Source: Polychytrium aggregatum (taxonomy: Eukaryota > Chytridiomycota > Chytridiomycetes > Polychytriales). Taken from it: a stretch of DNA of 64,000 nt. The notes under the pieces are model-generated. The model was not told the DNA's origin. It searched no databases and worked only from the letters and a program-made list of their open reading frames with translations. The stretch's first letter is position 1. Each line of letters starts with the position of its first letter. The stretch is taken from NCBI RefSeq assembly GCF_025602895.1, contig NW_026516209.1:1-64000 (forward strand), written 5' to 3'. The translations under genes were made by a program, and so were the position numbers. Below, piece by piece: positions 1-10,100 of this stretch.

Positions 1-3000
1 ACCAAGGCCGCCCTCCCCGACGCCCAGGTCATTGTGGTGGGTGACTTCAATGCCCACCTCAGTGCCCTGAGCGGACTGCCCACGCCGCTCCGTGGCAGGG
101 AGAAGATCCTCGAGGACACTGTCTCCCGCGCCGGTCTCCGCGTTGTGCCTCCAGCTGTGATCCCGACCCACACCCGGCAGCGGGGTCCCAGCTGGACAAC
201 GATCGACTACATCTTTGTGTCGCATCGCCAGGCCAACAACGACCCGCTGCTGCAGGTCGACACTGCCGGTGCCTTCCGTGGCCAGTCCGACCACTTCCCC
301 ATCTGGGCGACTCTGCGGGTACAGCCAAAGTACTACCCAAAGGTCGACCAATGGCAGTGGAAGATCGCCCAGCTCGAGGATCCTGCCGTCCGCGCCCAGT
401 ACCTCTTGGCGCTGCTGGACGAGCGCGAACGCGGTCTGCAGCGCATCCAGGCTGCACTCCGGCCAATCTCAAGGGGATCGGTCATTCCGATCTCGGAGAG
501 TGCGGCCCAGGACTGCATCGACCGCGCCTGGTCCATCATGATCGCCCTGATCACCACCGCTGCCGACTCCACCATCGGCAAGGCTTCCATCAAGACCGTC
601 TGGAAGGACCCGGCCCTGATCCCCGAGATGCGGCAGCTTCGCGAGAGGCGCCGCGATCTCATCTACCAGCTCAAGTTGCCCGGGCTCTCCCTCCGCGTCG
701 CCGAGGACAAGCGCGCCGAACTCCGCGCTGTCCGCAAACAAGAAAAGAACCTCATCGTCCAGTCCCGCCGAGCAGCCGAGACCCTGGCCATGAACAAGCT
801 GCACTCCCTCAACGCTTCCGAGGTCGCCAAGTCCCTGGCCGCCATGAAGAAGCGCAAGGAGCTCGACGACGCCTTCCACTTTGACAACTCGGACGAGGCC
901 CTCGAGCGACTTGTGGTCCACTACGGCAAGGTCTCCTCGCACTCCCAGGACACCCCCGGTGCCGCCTTTGACCGGACCGTCGGCCCAAGACCCCTGGACA
1001 CTGTTCCGCGCCTGCTCCCCGAGGACCGCTCCATTCCCCGATTGTCGTCGGACGAGGTGGCCGATGCCATCGTCAAGTCCCCCAAGCGCAAGTCTTCCGG
1101 CCCGGACAAGATCAAGGCCGAGATGCTGCACCCTGTCGCTCCCGTGGTCGCTCCCTGGCTCCGGGCCATCCTGCTGGCCGCCCTCAAGGCCTCCGTCGTC
1201 CCGACCGAGTGGAACACTGTCCTGATCCACCCGGTCTACAAGAACAAGGGTTCGATCCTCGATCCGGCCATGTACCGGCCCATCGGGTTGACCCAGGTCC
1301 TCCGCAAGATCGCCGAGCGAGTCCTGCTGCCGTTCCTCACCCGCGAGATCGGCATCATGGACATTGCCCAGGGAGGCTTCCGCCCGGACCGAGGCACCCT
1401 CGACCAGGTGTACTCGCTCGACGCTCTTGTCCGCATGAACAAGATCCGCGACGACGAGTACAGCCTGGTCTTCCTCGACATCAAGGCCGCCTACGACACT
1501 GTCTGGCGGGAGCGCCTCTGGGACAAGATCGCCACCCGAGGTGCTGGTCCGGTCGCCGTCGGGGTCCTCAGGGCCATGTTCGACCGCACTCTTGTCCGCG
1601 TCGCCAGCAAGGGCCGCACGTCGCAGCCTGTGTGGCTGCAGAAGGGTCTCATCCAAGGCTCGGTCCTGAGTCCCCTTCTGTTCAGTGCCCACATTGACGA
1701 CCTGCCTGGACTGCTCCGAGCCGAGGACGGACTTGTGCTTGCCTCGAGTCGCCACCACCGTCTCCGGGTCAACTCGCTCTGGTTTGCCGATGACGGTGTC
1801 CTCATCTGTCCGGCTGGCCGCACCCAGGCCATGCTGGATATCTGCGAACGCCACAGCATCGACAACCGGTACCGCTTCTCGCCTCCCAAGTGCGAGGTGC
1901 TGTACTCGGCCTGCAACGTCGACCAGCTCCATCCCGCCAAGCTGTACGGCACCGAGCTGCCCAAGGTCCTCCAGTTCCGCTACCTCGGTGTCATGGTCGA
2001 CATTGACGGATTCCGCCCGGACCTCCAGTTCGACAAGCTCCTCCGCAAGGTCCACATGGTCACCGACACCGTGGTTGGACTCGGCATCACCCTCGGCAAG
2101 GTCTCGGCCAAGACCATCACCCAGGTCTACAAGACCTTTGTGCGGCCGACCCTCGAATACGGGATGGCCATGGACATCCCCGACCCAGCTCTGCGCGACC
2201 GCCTCGACGACGCCCAGATGACGGCCCTCCGCACCATGTTCCGCGTCGGCCCCGGCACTCCCGTCGGTGCCATGCACCTCAACTGCGGCCTTCCCAAGAT
2301 GTCGGTCCGTGTCAAGATGCTGGCCCTGCAGAACTGGGCCCGCTGGGACGACCAAGTCTCTGACGGCGACAAGATGCTGTCGATGATCCTGCGCAACAAG
2401 ATCATTGCGCCCTACCACCCCGACCAGTTCCTCGGCCAAGGAGTCCGAGCCGATCCGCACTGGGCCATGGTGGTCCGCCGACAAGAGGCCGACCACTCCC
2501 TCACGGCCACGGAGATCTACCGAGGCAAGACCCGACACCAGCCGCCGCCGCCCGGACCGCCCCGACCCCAGCCCGTCCCGATCAAGACCCTCATCTTCGA
2601 GGACCACATGAAGAACGGCTTCGACCGCTCCAAGCAGCTCACCGCCGCCTGCACCCCGTCGACCAAGATGTCGGGACTCTGGGAGGCTCGCGGGTACCAA
2701 GGATCCATGATCATGCTCATGTTCATGGTCCGATGGCGACTCGGTGCTCTCCCAGGCCACTTCAGATTTGGCTACCGCAAGTGCAAGAACCTGGCTCGAC
2801 ACGGATCCGGGATCGACTTGACCAGGACCCACGCACAGCAGTGTGTGGATCCGCATCAAGTCCTGGTCCGCAAGGTCGCAGCCCTCAAGACGGCCCACCC
2901 GACTTGGGTGGAAAGTGGTATAGCCGGAGTGGGACCAGTGGACAAGCTGCTGGACCTGCTCAGTTTCGATCGCACTCCCCCTCGCAGTCGCACCCCTCCC

Positions 3001-3267
3001 GCACTTGGATCACTTGCTGCTCATGTACCCGCTCCCCGCACTGCCTTCCGAGCATTCGCACTTGGTGCACACCCAGCACCACCACCCACTCCCACACCCA
3101 GTGTAGTCCCACCCTTGCAGTCTCTCCCTGCACCCTCATCACAGCGTAGTATAGTGTCAGCACTTGTCATTCCTCCACCCCGACCCCCCCTCGATCCTGC
3201 TGTTCCCTTGTGGGAACTGCTCGAAAATGTGTTCACCCGCTTGGTCTCAGACCTTGTGGGCAGCTGA
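1..3267 (+). CDS. LINE-A ORF2: APE endonuclease + reverse transcriptase (5' partial)
   Basis: This encodes the endonuclease and reverse transcriptase that copy LINE RNA at a nicked target. The frame is open from base 1. The end of the APE-type endonuclease is visible (GDFNAH, TTIDYIFVS, SDHFPIW). The RT follows with SGPDKIKAEMLHP, NKGSILDPAMYRPIGL, QGGFRPDRGTLDQVYS, FLDIKAAYDTVWRERLW, GLIQGSVLSPLLFS and the catalytic FADDGVL. The distal region holds GVGPVDKLLDLLSF, then a proline-rich linker, and ends in LWELLENVFTR. No RNase H domain is evident. The frame is intact for about 1089 codons with no internal stop, so the copy may be functional apart from its unseen 5' end. Codons are strongly G/C-ending. 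It is clearly related to LINE-B but a different family. Confidence 0.93.
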   Translation, partial: TKAALPDAQVIVVGDFNAHLSALSGLPTPLRGREKILEDTVSRAGLRVVPPAVIPTHTRQRGPSWTTIDYIFVSHRQANNDPLLQVDTAGAFRGQSDHFPIWATLRVQPKYYPKVDQWQWKIAQLEDPAVRAQYLLALLDERERGLQRIQAALRPISRGSVIPISESAAQDCIDRAWSIMIALITTAADSTIGKASIKTVWKDPALIPEMRQLRERRRDLIYQLKLPGLSLRVAEDKRAELRAVRKQEKNLIVQSRRAAETLAMNKLHSLNASEVAKSLAAMKKRKELDDAFHFDNSDEALERLVVHYGKVSSHSQDTPGAAFDRTVGPRPLDTVPRLLPEDRSIPRLSSDEVADAIVKSPKRKSSGPDKIKAEMLHPVAPVVAPWLRAILLAALKASVVPTEWNTVLIHPVYKNKGSILDPAMYRPIGLTQVLRKIAERVLLPFLTREIGIMDIAQGGFRPDRGTLDQVYSLDALVRMNKIRDDEYSLVFLDIKAAYDTVWRERLWDKIATRGAGPVAVGVLRAMFDRTLVRVASKGRTSQPVWLQKGLIQGSVLSPLLFSAHIDDLPGLLRAEDGLVLASSRHHRLRVNSLWFADDGVLICPAGRTQAMLDICERHSIDNRYRFSPPKCEVLYSACNVDQLHPAKLYGTELPKVLQFRYLGVMVDIDGFRPDLQFDKLLRKVHMVTDTVVGLGITLGKVSAKTITQVYKTFVRPTLEYGMAMDIPDPALRDRLDDAQMTALRTMFRVGPGTPVGAMHLNCGLPKMSVRVKMLALQNWARWDDQVSDGDKMLSMILRNKIIAPYHPDQFLGQGVRADPHWAMVVRRQEADHSLTATEIYRGKTRHQPPPPGPPRPQPVPIKTLIFEDHMKNGFDRSKQLTAACTPSTKMSGLWEARGYQGSMIMLMFMVRWRLGALPGHFRFGYRKCKNLARHGSGIDLTRTHAQQCVDPHQVLVRKVAALKTAHPTWVESGIAGVGPVDKLLDLLSFDRTPPRSRTPPALGSLAAHVPAPRTAFRAFALGAHPAPPPTPTPSVVPPLQSLPAPSSQRSIVSALVIPPPRPPLDPAVPLWELLENVFTRLVSDLVGS

Positions 3268-3361
3268 GGCAGCACTAGGCTGCAACAGGAGTAAATAGGC
3301 TTGCCTGTGTACTCAACGTGCCGGGGTACCAACCTGTTGGACCTGATGGCTTGTCTTCTTG

Positions 3362-3398
3362 AATAAAGTTGACTATAGTAACAAAAAAAAAAAAAAAA
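3362..3398 (+). terminator. LINE-A polyadenylation signal and A-tail
   Basis: AATAAA lies 15 nt before a run of 16 A residues that abuts Gypsy-A coding sequence. The segment just before the tail (GATGGCTTGT, then a TATAGTAAC-like block) resembles the LINE-B 3' end, as expected if both families share a 3' recognition region. Confidence 0.85.
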
Positions 3399-3399
3399 C

Positions 3400-5550
3400 C
3401 GTCTCTACGCCAAGCTTGAAAAATGTGTGTTCCACGTACCGAGTGTCGAGTTCCTCGGCTACGTGGTCTCGAGCGACGGCCTAGCAATGGCTCCGGACAA
3501 GGTAGAGACTATTCTTGCCTGGAGGACTCCCACGAAGGTCAAGGACGTGCAGAGCTTCCTTGGTTTCTGCAACTTCTACCGAAAGTTTATCGCCGAGTAC
3601 TCTGGGATCGCAAAACCATTGTCAGATCTCACTCGGACTACTCCCACCTTCGTGTGGAACCCTGACGCGGAGCACGCGTTCAACACCCTCAAGCGGGCGG
3701 TGACCTCGGCACCGGTGCTCAAACACGTCGACCCTTGCTTGCCCTTCGTGCTTCAGACCGACGCCTCAGACTTCGCGCTCGGTGCTGTACTGTCACAGCC
3801 GGTCTCGGCCCAGGATTCGTCGGAGCTGCGCCCTGTTGCGTTTTTCTCAAAGAAACTCGACAGCGCCCAACAAAACTATACCGTCCACGACAAGGAACTC
3901 CTTGCGATTGTGGAAGCCTTTCGATTCTGGAGGCACTACCTGGTCGGGGCCCGGGACATCCTTGTCTACTCCGACCACAAGAATCTAACTTTCTTCAGGA
4001 GTCGCCGGTTGCTCAAACAGCGACACGCCAGGTGGGCGGAAGACCTGTCGGAGTTCGATTTCAAGCTTTGTTTCACGCCTGGTCACCTGAACACGGTGGC
4101 CGACGCGCTCTCAAGGCGGAGTGACCTCGCCCCTGAAGGGGGAGATGATCACCCCAACAGACTGGAGATCACCCTCCTACCCGACGATTGCTGGTCTCGC
4201 GCAGCTCAACAACCAGCCCCAGGACCCGAGGTTATCACCGACAATGCCAGGAAATTGGAGATCCTTCGATCCAGGCACGACGCCCCTGCCGCCGGACATC
4301 CTGGCCAGGCGAGAACCTTCGAATTGGTGAAGCGCGATTTCACCTGGCCTGGGATCCGCAGGTATATCAAGGACTATGTCAAGACTTGTGACGTCTGTCA
4401 GAGGGCCAAGGCGGGACGCCACAAGCCCTACGGACTACTGGAGCCCCTTCCCATCGCGGATACCCCTTGGTCCTCCGTGAGCATGGACTTTATTGTCAAG
4501 CTTCCATGCTCACAGGGTTTCGATTCCATCCTGGTCTTCGTTTGTCGAAGGACCAAGCAGGCGCACTTTGTGCCCTGCAAGGAGACGATCGACGCGGCTG
4601 GTGTGGCTAACTTGTTTATTAGCAGTGTGTTCCGTCTGCACGGACTCCCACAGGACCTAATTTCGGACCGTGGACCCCAATTTCGGTCGCAATTTTGGAA
4701 GGCCCTCACCTCGGCCCTGGGTGTGCAGCTCAAGCTCTCTACGGCCTTTCACCCTGAAACGGACGGTCAGACCGAGAGGGTAAACCAGACCCTAGAGCAG
4801 TACTTAAGGTGCTTTGTTAGCTACCAGCAAGATAATTGGAGTCAACTCTTGCCGATGGCTGAATTCGCCCACAACAACGCCGTCAATACAAGCACCAAGC
4901 TGTCCCCGTTCGAGGCCAACTACGGATTTAATCCAAGAGCGGACTGGGAACGCACGGAGGTCGACAAGGTCGGCTCACCTTCTGCAGCCACGCACCTCGA
5001 GCGACTTCAAGTCGTCAGCAAATTCCTCGATGAAACACTTGCAGAGGCACAACAGAGTGCCAGTCGATTTGCCAACCGTCACCGACTGGACCACGACTTC
5101 AAGCCAGGCCAGAAGGTGTGGCTCCTACGCAAGAATATCCAGACCCGCCGTCCGTCGTCCAAGCTCGACTTTGTTAAGCTGGGTCCGTTCAAGATATTAG
5201 AACAGATCAACCCCGTCGCGTTTAGACTTGCACTGCCCGACAGCGTGAAGATTCACCCAGTTTTCCACGTGAGCATGTTTGAAACTTACCATCCTAACCG
5301 CATCAAAGGGCGAGAGGCTGATCCTCCTCCGCCTGTAGAGATAGATGGGGAAGAGGAGTTTGAGGTGGAAGAGATTCTAGACGCAAAGTATTTTGGACGT
5401 ACGCTTAAATTTCTGATCAAGTGGAAGGGATACTCGGACATAGACAATACCTGGGAGCCCGAGCGTAACTTGGCTCACTGCCCCCTGGTGCTTAGAGATT
5501 TTAGACAAAGGTACCCCCACAAATTGCATAGACCTAAGGGGGGGGGATGA
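3400..5550 (+). CDS. Gypsy-A pol, 3' part: RT thumb, RNase H, integrase, chromodomain
   Basis: Coding resumes in frame right after the LINE-A tail (RLYAKLEKC), downstream of the RT catalytic motif. FLGFCNFYRKFI is the RT thumb/connection. RNase H shows LQTDASDFALGAVLSQ, DKELLAIVEAFRFWRHYL and YSDHKNLTFF. Integrase shows the zinc-binding H..H..CDVCQRAK segment, a core with SMDFIVKLP, LISDRGPQF and HPETDGQTERVNQTLEQYL, and a GPFKILEQINPVAFRL C-terminal domain. A chromodomain ends the protein (EFEVEEILDAKYFGR, LIKWKGYSDIDNTWEPE). The stop codon directly adjoins the LTR, so the polypurine tract (a run of G before ATGA) is inside the coding region. The frame is intact. Confidence 0.93.
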   Translation, partial: RLYAKLEKCVFHVPSVEFLGYVVSSDGLAMAPDKVETILAWRTPTKVKDVQSFLGFCNFYRKFIAEYSGIAKPLSDLTRTTPTFVWNPDAEHAFNTLKRAVTSAPVLKHVDPCLPFVLQTDASDFALGAVLSQPVSAQDSSELRPVAFFSKKLDSAQQNYTVHDKELLAIVEAFRFWRHYLVGARDILVYSDHKNLTFFRSRRLLKQRHARWAEDLSEFDFKLCFTPGHLNTVADALSRRSDLAPEGGDDHPNRLEITLLPDDCWSRAAQQPAPGPEVITDNARKLEILRSRHDAPAAGHPGQARTFELVKRDFTWPGIRRYIKDYVKTCDVCQRAKAGRHKPYGLLEPLPIADTPWSSVSMDFIVKLPCSQGFDSILVFVCRRTKQAHFVPCKETIDAAGVANLFISSVFRLHGLPQDLISDRGPQFRSQFWKALTSALGVQLKLSTAFHPETDGQTERVNQTLEQYLRCFVSYQQDNWSQLLPMAEFAHNNAVNTSTKLSPFEANYGFNPRADWERTEVDKVGSPSAATHLERLQVVSKFLDETLAEAQQSASRFANRHRLDHDFKPGQKVWLLRKNIQTRRPSSKLDFVKLGPFKILEQINPVAFRLALPDSVKIHPVFHVSMFETYHPNRIKGREADPPPPVEIDGEEEFEVEEILDAKYFGRTLKFLIKWKGYSDIDNTWEPERNLAHCPLVLRDFRQRYPHKLHRPKGGG

Positions 5551-5855
5551 TGTTATGAACGCGGTCGCCGATCATACGACGCGTCATTCATGACCCGCGC
5601 TGCATGGCCACTCGGGCGTGATTCATGACCGTGGGAAACATAGGTCGGAGCTCGAATATATTCTCCGCAGGGCGAGCAGGGGAGGGTGAGGCATAGACTT
5701 AAATAGAACACCCCGTCCCCTCCTGGATGAACGCTAGTGAATTATCACCTCAATAAACGATCATCACTCTCCTTGCCAGCCCCTGTTCAGCCCTGCCCCT
5801 GCTTCCTTGTTCTTGCCCTCGGTTCCTCAGTCCTGCCCCTGCCCAGTTCCTGACA
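5551..5855 (+). repeat. LTR-A (3' LTR of Gypsy-A)
   Basis: This 305-bp LTR starts TGTTATGAAC and ends CCTGACA. It follows the polypurine tract of Gypsy-A and stops exactly where Gypsy-B coding sequence resumes. A TATA-like TTAAATA lies at 5699-5705 and a polyadenylation signal AATAAA at 5752-5757. The partner 5' LTR is outside the window, so the left edge rests on the TG...CA rule and pol context. Confidence 0.85.
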
Positions 5856-8800
5856 CTGTCGGCGTTGGCCTTCTGTCTGGACTGTGCGTCCGCGAGGTGA
5901 GTCTTGAGTTGTTCGAGGTGCTGCTTGATTTTTTCGATGCGCTCCTCGGCTGCAGGCACCTCGGACTGGGTCGACAGCTTGAAGTCACAGGCAGGGTGGA
6001 ATCCGTAGTTCGCATAGAACGGTGTGCTCTTGGTGCTCGAGTGGGCCGAGTTATTGTATGCGAACTCAGCTAACGGCAAAAGCGAGACCCAATCGTCCTG
6101 TTGGTAATCGCAGTAACATCGGATGAAGGTTTCGAGGACGCTGTTGACTCTTTCCGACTGCCCATCCGACTCGGGGTGGTAGGCGCTGGACAGGTCAGTC
6201 GAAGTGCCCAGAAGCTCATGGAATCGTCGCCAGAAGGTGGACTTGAACTGCGGACCCCTGTCCGTCACGATGGACTTGGGAGCCCCGTGGATCCTGAAGA
6301 TGCTGTCCATGAACAGCGTTGCCGTTTCTTCGGCCGTGATGGAGGTACTGCAAGCCCGGAAGTGGGCCATCTTCGTGAGCCTGTCGACGAACACGGCAAT
6401 TGCGTCGAAGCCTTCGGACTTGGGAAGTTCGACCACAAAGTCCATGGATACGGCCGACCAGGGTGACTCCGGGATCGGGAGTGGCTTAAGCAGTCCGTAT
6501 GGTGCGTGGCGTGCTGGCTTGGCTCTGCAGCACGTCTCGCAGGACTGCACGTACTTGCGCACCGTGGCGGCCATCTTGGGAAACCAGTAGTTCCTGCTCA
6601 GGAGCTCCAGTGTTTTCTCCCTCCCAAAATGGCCCGCCGTCCTCGAGTCGTGGCTGTCCCACAGCACTTCAAGCTGCAGCTCGGTGGTCGGGACATACAG
6701 CAACCCGTCTCGGAAGAGGAGTCCATCTCGGAGGCGGAAGGCATGGAATCGCGGGTTGGTCAGGTTTGCGATTACTTCCTGGGCATAGGGGTCAGTCTGT
6801 TGAACTGCCTTGACCTTCTCCTCGAATGCCGACAGTGCTATCACCTGAAGGGCAGCGATTCTGAGGCGACTTGCATCCAGCAGCACTTGGTGCTGCTGTG
6901 TGTAAGCCGGCTCGTCCGGCTTGATCTCCAGCTGGGGCTTCCTGGAGAGGGCGTCGGGCACGACCATCTCCCTTCCAGGCTTGTACACGATCTCGTAGTC
7001 AAACTCGGACAGGAACATCGCCCATCGCGCTTGGCGACGGTTGAGCATGCGACTGGTGGTGAAGTACACCAGGTTCTTGTGGTCACTGTGGACCACCACC
7101 TTGTGCTTGGATCCGGAGAGGAAGTGCCTCCACTCCTTGAGTGCCGTGACAATGGCAAGCATCTCCTTGTCGTACACTTCGTAGTTGATCTCTGGTGCCG
7201 TCAGCTTGCGTGACATGTACGAGATCGGATGCATCGACTCGTCGGGTCCAAGCTGGCAGAGCACGGCTCCCAAAGCATAGTCGCTGGCGTCTGTCTCAAC
7301 AACGAATGGCTTATCCGGGTCTGGGTGTGCGAGCACAGGTGCCGTCGTGAAGGCTTGCTTCAGCAGATCGAATGCTTCCTGAGCCGTGGGAGACCACTCG
7401 AAACTCCCCGAGTTGCCCGTCAGGGCGTGCAGTGGGGTAGCTATCTTGCTGAAGTCGTGGATGAATGTCCTGTAGTAATTGGCAAGACCCAGGAACATCT
7501 GCAATTGCTTCACAGACTGGGGCGGGACCCAGTCGAGGACAGCTTGCACCTTGCGGGGATCCATCTTGATGCCCTCGGTGTTGACAATGTGTCCCAGGAA
7601 CTCGACTTCGTCCGTGTCGAAGTGGCACTTCTCGAGCTTGCAGTACAGTCCATTGCGGCGGAGCTGTTCCAGGACAGCACGCACATGGTCTTCGTGTTGC
7701 TCGGGGTCCTCGGAGTAAATGAGAATGTCATCCAAGTACACAGCCACACAGTGTCCCAGATCCTTCATGACATGATCCATGAACGCCTGGAATGTGGCCG
7801 GCGCACCTTGCAGCCCGAATGGCATCACCAAGTATTCGAACTGCCCCAAAGGGCAAGTGAAACTGGTGAGCCACTCGTGGCCCTCGGCGATCCTCACGAG
7901 GTTGTACGCCCCTCGGAGGTCCAGCTTGGTGAAGACTCGGGCGCTTCGGATCTTCCTGAACAGGTCTCGAATGTTTGGGAGTGGGTAGAACTGCTTCTTG
8001 CATGCTTGGTTCAAACGGCGGTAGTCGACGCACAGCCGTAGCTCGCCGGATTTCTTCTTCACGAACAGAATTGGAGCGGCAACCGGGGAGGTGCTCCGGC
8101 GAATGAATTCCTTGTCAAGGTTCTCCTTGACATAGTCTTGCAGTGCCTGCATCTCCAACTCTGTGAGGGGGTACACCGGGCCACGGACCGGGTGCTTGTC
8201 CGGGTCGACCAGCTCGACGCGGTGGTCCCACGGTCGGTGGTCGGGCAAGTGGTCAGCCTGTTGCTTGCTGAACACATCGTTGTAGTCTTCGTATTTGTCT
8301 GGGAGCGGGAGGTCTGTTTCCGGAGTTGCGGTGCTCAAGGCTCCAATCAGGACTGGCTGGCCCCGCTTGAGCATTCTCTTGAGGCCCGCGGCGCTGACGA
8401 ACGACACATGAGGCAAGGTGGGCACGCTCGGAGCGTCTTGTGCGCTCTCGGTATCTGGCTCGGAGGGTGCAGAGTCCGGAGGCAACGACTGACTTGGCTC
8501 CGTTGGGAGCGATACGGTTTCGGACCGACACACCTCTTGGCAATGACTGGATGTGAATCGGATGATCTTCTTGCCCCAACGTATCCAAGGCTCGTGGGAT
8601 TGCAGCCACGGGTAGCCCAGGATAACTTGGTGGTATGGGGACTTGATGATCTTGAAGGTGATGACTTCCTTGTGGCTATCGATGTCCATCACAAGGGGCA
8701 AGGTCTCGTGCGAGATGCCCCCGGATGTGAGTGGTTGGCCATCGATGGCCCGTCCATCAATGGGGCTGTCCAAGCATCGGAGTGGAACTTGGTGGCGTTG

Positions 8801-9028
8801 GGCAAAGTCAGCATCCATGCAGTTCAGCTGGGCCCCAGAGTCGATGAAGGCCTTGGCGGTAAACTGGGACTCTTGGGATTGGCAAGATACGGGAATCTCA
8901 AAGCACATTGGTGAAGTACCACTCGAGAGGCTGCTGATGAGTGCACGCTCTGCATGGGTAGGGTCAGGAGGTTTGTTGTTGGAGTCCGGCGGGGCTCCTG
9001 ATGCAGCCGCCGGACTCAGCGAAAACCC
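5856..9028 (-). CDS. Gypsy-B pol: protease, RT, RNase H, integrase (truncated by Gypsy-A)
   Basis: Pol is read in the -1 frame from the slippery site at 9028-9022. Protease has AFIDSGAQLNCMDADFA (DSG catalytic motif). RT has FVKKKSGELRLCVDYRRLN, FTKLDLRGAYNLVRIAEG, MPFGLQGAPATFQAFM and the catalytic VYLDDILIYS. RNase H has VETDASDYALGAVLCQ and VHSDHKNLVYF. Integrase has the HHCC finger (C..CCRAKPARH), VSMDFVVELP, IVTDRGPQFKS and YHPESDGQSERVN. Native coding ends near LADAQSRQKANAD, just before the domain that would lead into a chromodomain. The open frame then runs on into Gypsy-A LTR sequence to a stop at 5750, an artefact of the insertion. No other frame damage is seen. Confidence 0.92.
8982..9028 (-). 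promoter_or_regulatory. Gypsy-B gag-pol -1 ribosomal frameshift signal
   Basis: On the minus strand, heptamer GGGTTTT (9028-9022) is in the canonical X XXY YYZ register of the gag frame. After a 4-nt spacer, a perfect 11-bp stem (arms 9017-9007 and 8992-8982) closes a 14-nt loop. The gag stop (9018-9016) overlaps the start of the stem. Pol is open in the -1 frame from the heptamer onward. Confidence 0.82.
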
Positions 9029-9996
9029 TGCTGTTGCTTCTCAGGGCAGTGCTTTGCGATATGGCCTTTGCCTCCACAATAGAGGCAGAGGCCCAAGCGA
9101 CGACGTCGGTCGCGCTCGTCGATGGCCAGCTTACCCTTCGCTGCGGGCTGCGGGCCAAGAGGTGCCTTTAAGGCGTCCACTTCCATTGGAGTGGGTTCGG
9201 CCGAGGCGTAGGCGTTGGTCGGGAATCTTGAGCTTGCGCGGGGGGCGGGCTGGTAGCGGCGCTCTGCACGTTGTTCTTGACGGCGCTCGTACAGGCGGTT
9301 GTCGATCGATATTATGTGTTCGACAAGGTCGTCGAGGTTGAACGGCTCTCGGGACTTGGCGAGCTCGTCCTTGACCTCTGGGTGCAGACCACGGCGGAGG
9401 GCAAAGCGGAGGGCCGCGTCGTTCCAGTCCGTGTCGACTGCGAGGCGACGGAACTCGGCGATGTAGCTGGCGGCCGATCGGGTTCCTTGGGTGAGCGTGT
9501 CTAGGGCTCTCTCGGCTGACTTGGTTCGATCGGGGTCACCGAACGAGGCGTCGAGGCGGCGGACAAACTCCTCGAAGTTGTCCAGCACCATGGCGTCGTT
9601 GCGCTCCAGCACCGGAGCGAACCATGCTGCTGCAGTTTCGCGAAGGAAACTGGCAGCGAACATGACCTTGAGGCGCTCGGTGCTGTAGCGGCGAGGTTGG
9701 ACCGAGTAAATCAAGCGCAGGTGGTTCAAGAACGAACGAGTCTCCGAACGGCGACCCGAGAACATGGGTGGGTCAGCCATCCGTGGCTCGTTGGGAGCCT
9801 GGGGAAGTTGGGCGAGGAAGTTGCCCAGCGCGGCGTGCTGCTGGGCATTGGGAACTTGGGCTTGCTGGAGGTCAGCGTATGCGTGCTGCAACTGACCGAA
9901 CTGCTCGTGCAGTTGCTGATAGGCAGCGAACAGTTGGTTGGCATCGGGGGGAGGAGGAGCTTCAGCCTCCATCGGCGGGACGTCGGGATTGTACAT
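9016..9996 (-). CDS. Gypsy-B gag
   Basis: This structural capsid protein of about 326 residues begins at ATG 9996 (MYNPDVPPMEAEAP). A longer frame upstream only reads the (TTGCC)n leader and is not credited. A glutamine-rich N-terminal part is followed by the retrotransposon gag domain ([59 protein letters not shown]). A CCHC zinc knuckle (CLYCGGKGHIAKHC) lies close to the C-terminus. It ends at TGA within the frameshift signal. The frame is intact. Confidence 0.9.
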   Translation of the reverse strand: MYNPDVPPMEAEAPPPPDANQLFAAYQQLHEQFGQLQHAYADLQQAQVPNAQQHAALGNFLAQLPQAPNEPRMADPPMFSGRRSETRSFLNHLRLIYSVQPRRYSTERLKVMFAASFLRETAAAWFAPVLERNDAMVLDNFEEFVRRLDASFGDPDRTKSAERALDTLTQGTRSAASYIAEFRRLAVDTDWNDAALRFALRRGLHPEVKDELAKSREPFNLDDLVEHIISIDNRLYERRQEQRAERRYQPAPRASSRFPTNAYASAEPTPMEVDALKAPLGPQPAAKGKLAIDERDRRRRLGLCLYCGGKGHIAKHCPEKQQQGFR

Positions 9997-10030
9997 GGTT
10001 AACAGAGAGACAGGGCACAGGGCACAGGGC

Positions 10031-10090
10031 AAGGCAAGGCAAGGCAAGGCAAGGCAAGGCAAGGCAAGGCAAGGCAAGGCAAGGCAAGGC
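10031..10090 (+). repeat. (AAGGC)12 pentanucleotide repeat in Gypsy-B leader
   Basis: Twelve uninterrupted AAGGC units on the plus strand are TTGCC in Gypsy-B sense. They lie between the primer-binding site and the gag start, so they are in the 5' untranslated leader. A pure array of this length should vary in copy number between copies of the element. Confidence 0.95.
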
Positions 10091-10100
10091 AAAAGGAGGG

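Larger units (their letters stand above)
1..3398 (+). mobile_element. LINE-A, non-LTR retrotransposon (3' part)
   Basis: The left window edge cuts this element inside its endonuclease domain. It ends with an AATAAA signal (3362-3367) and a 16-nt A-tail (3383-3398). The next base resumes the Gypsy-A pol frame, so LINE-A sits inside the reverse transcriptase region of Gypsy-A. The 5' end and target-site duplication lie outside the window. It is the youngest visible layer on the left side of the nest. Confidence 0.93.
3399..5855 (+). mobile_element. Gypsy-A, Ty3/gypsy chromovirus (3' part)
   Basis: This is the part of Gypsy-A downstream of the LINE-A insertion: the end of RT, RNase H, integrase, chromodomain and the 3' LTR. 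It lies inside the integrase C-terminal region of the oppositely oriented Gypsy-B, whose coding sequence resumes at 5856. Its 5' half is outside the window. If it transposed intact, the 5 bases from 5856 (CTGTC) should also precede the unseen 5' LTR. Confidence 0.92.

Noticed and set aside
469-2898. 809-residue open frame antisense to the LINE-A RT
   Set aside because: It mirrors the high G/C third-position codons of LINE-A on the opposite strand; it has no domain or motif and is a shadow frame.
5750-5855. C-terminal extension of Gypsy-B pol
   Set aside because: This is Gypsy-A LTR sequence read by chance in the Gypsy-B frame.
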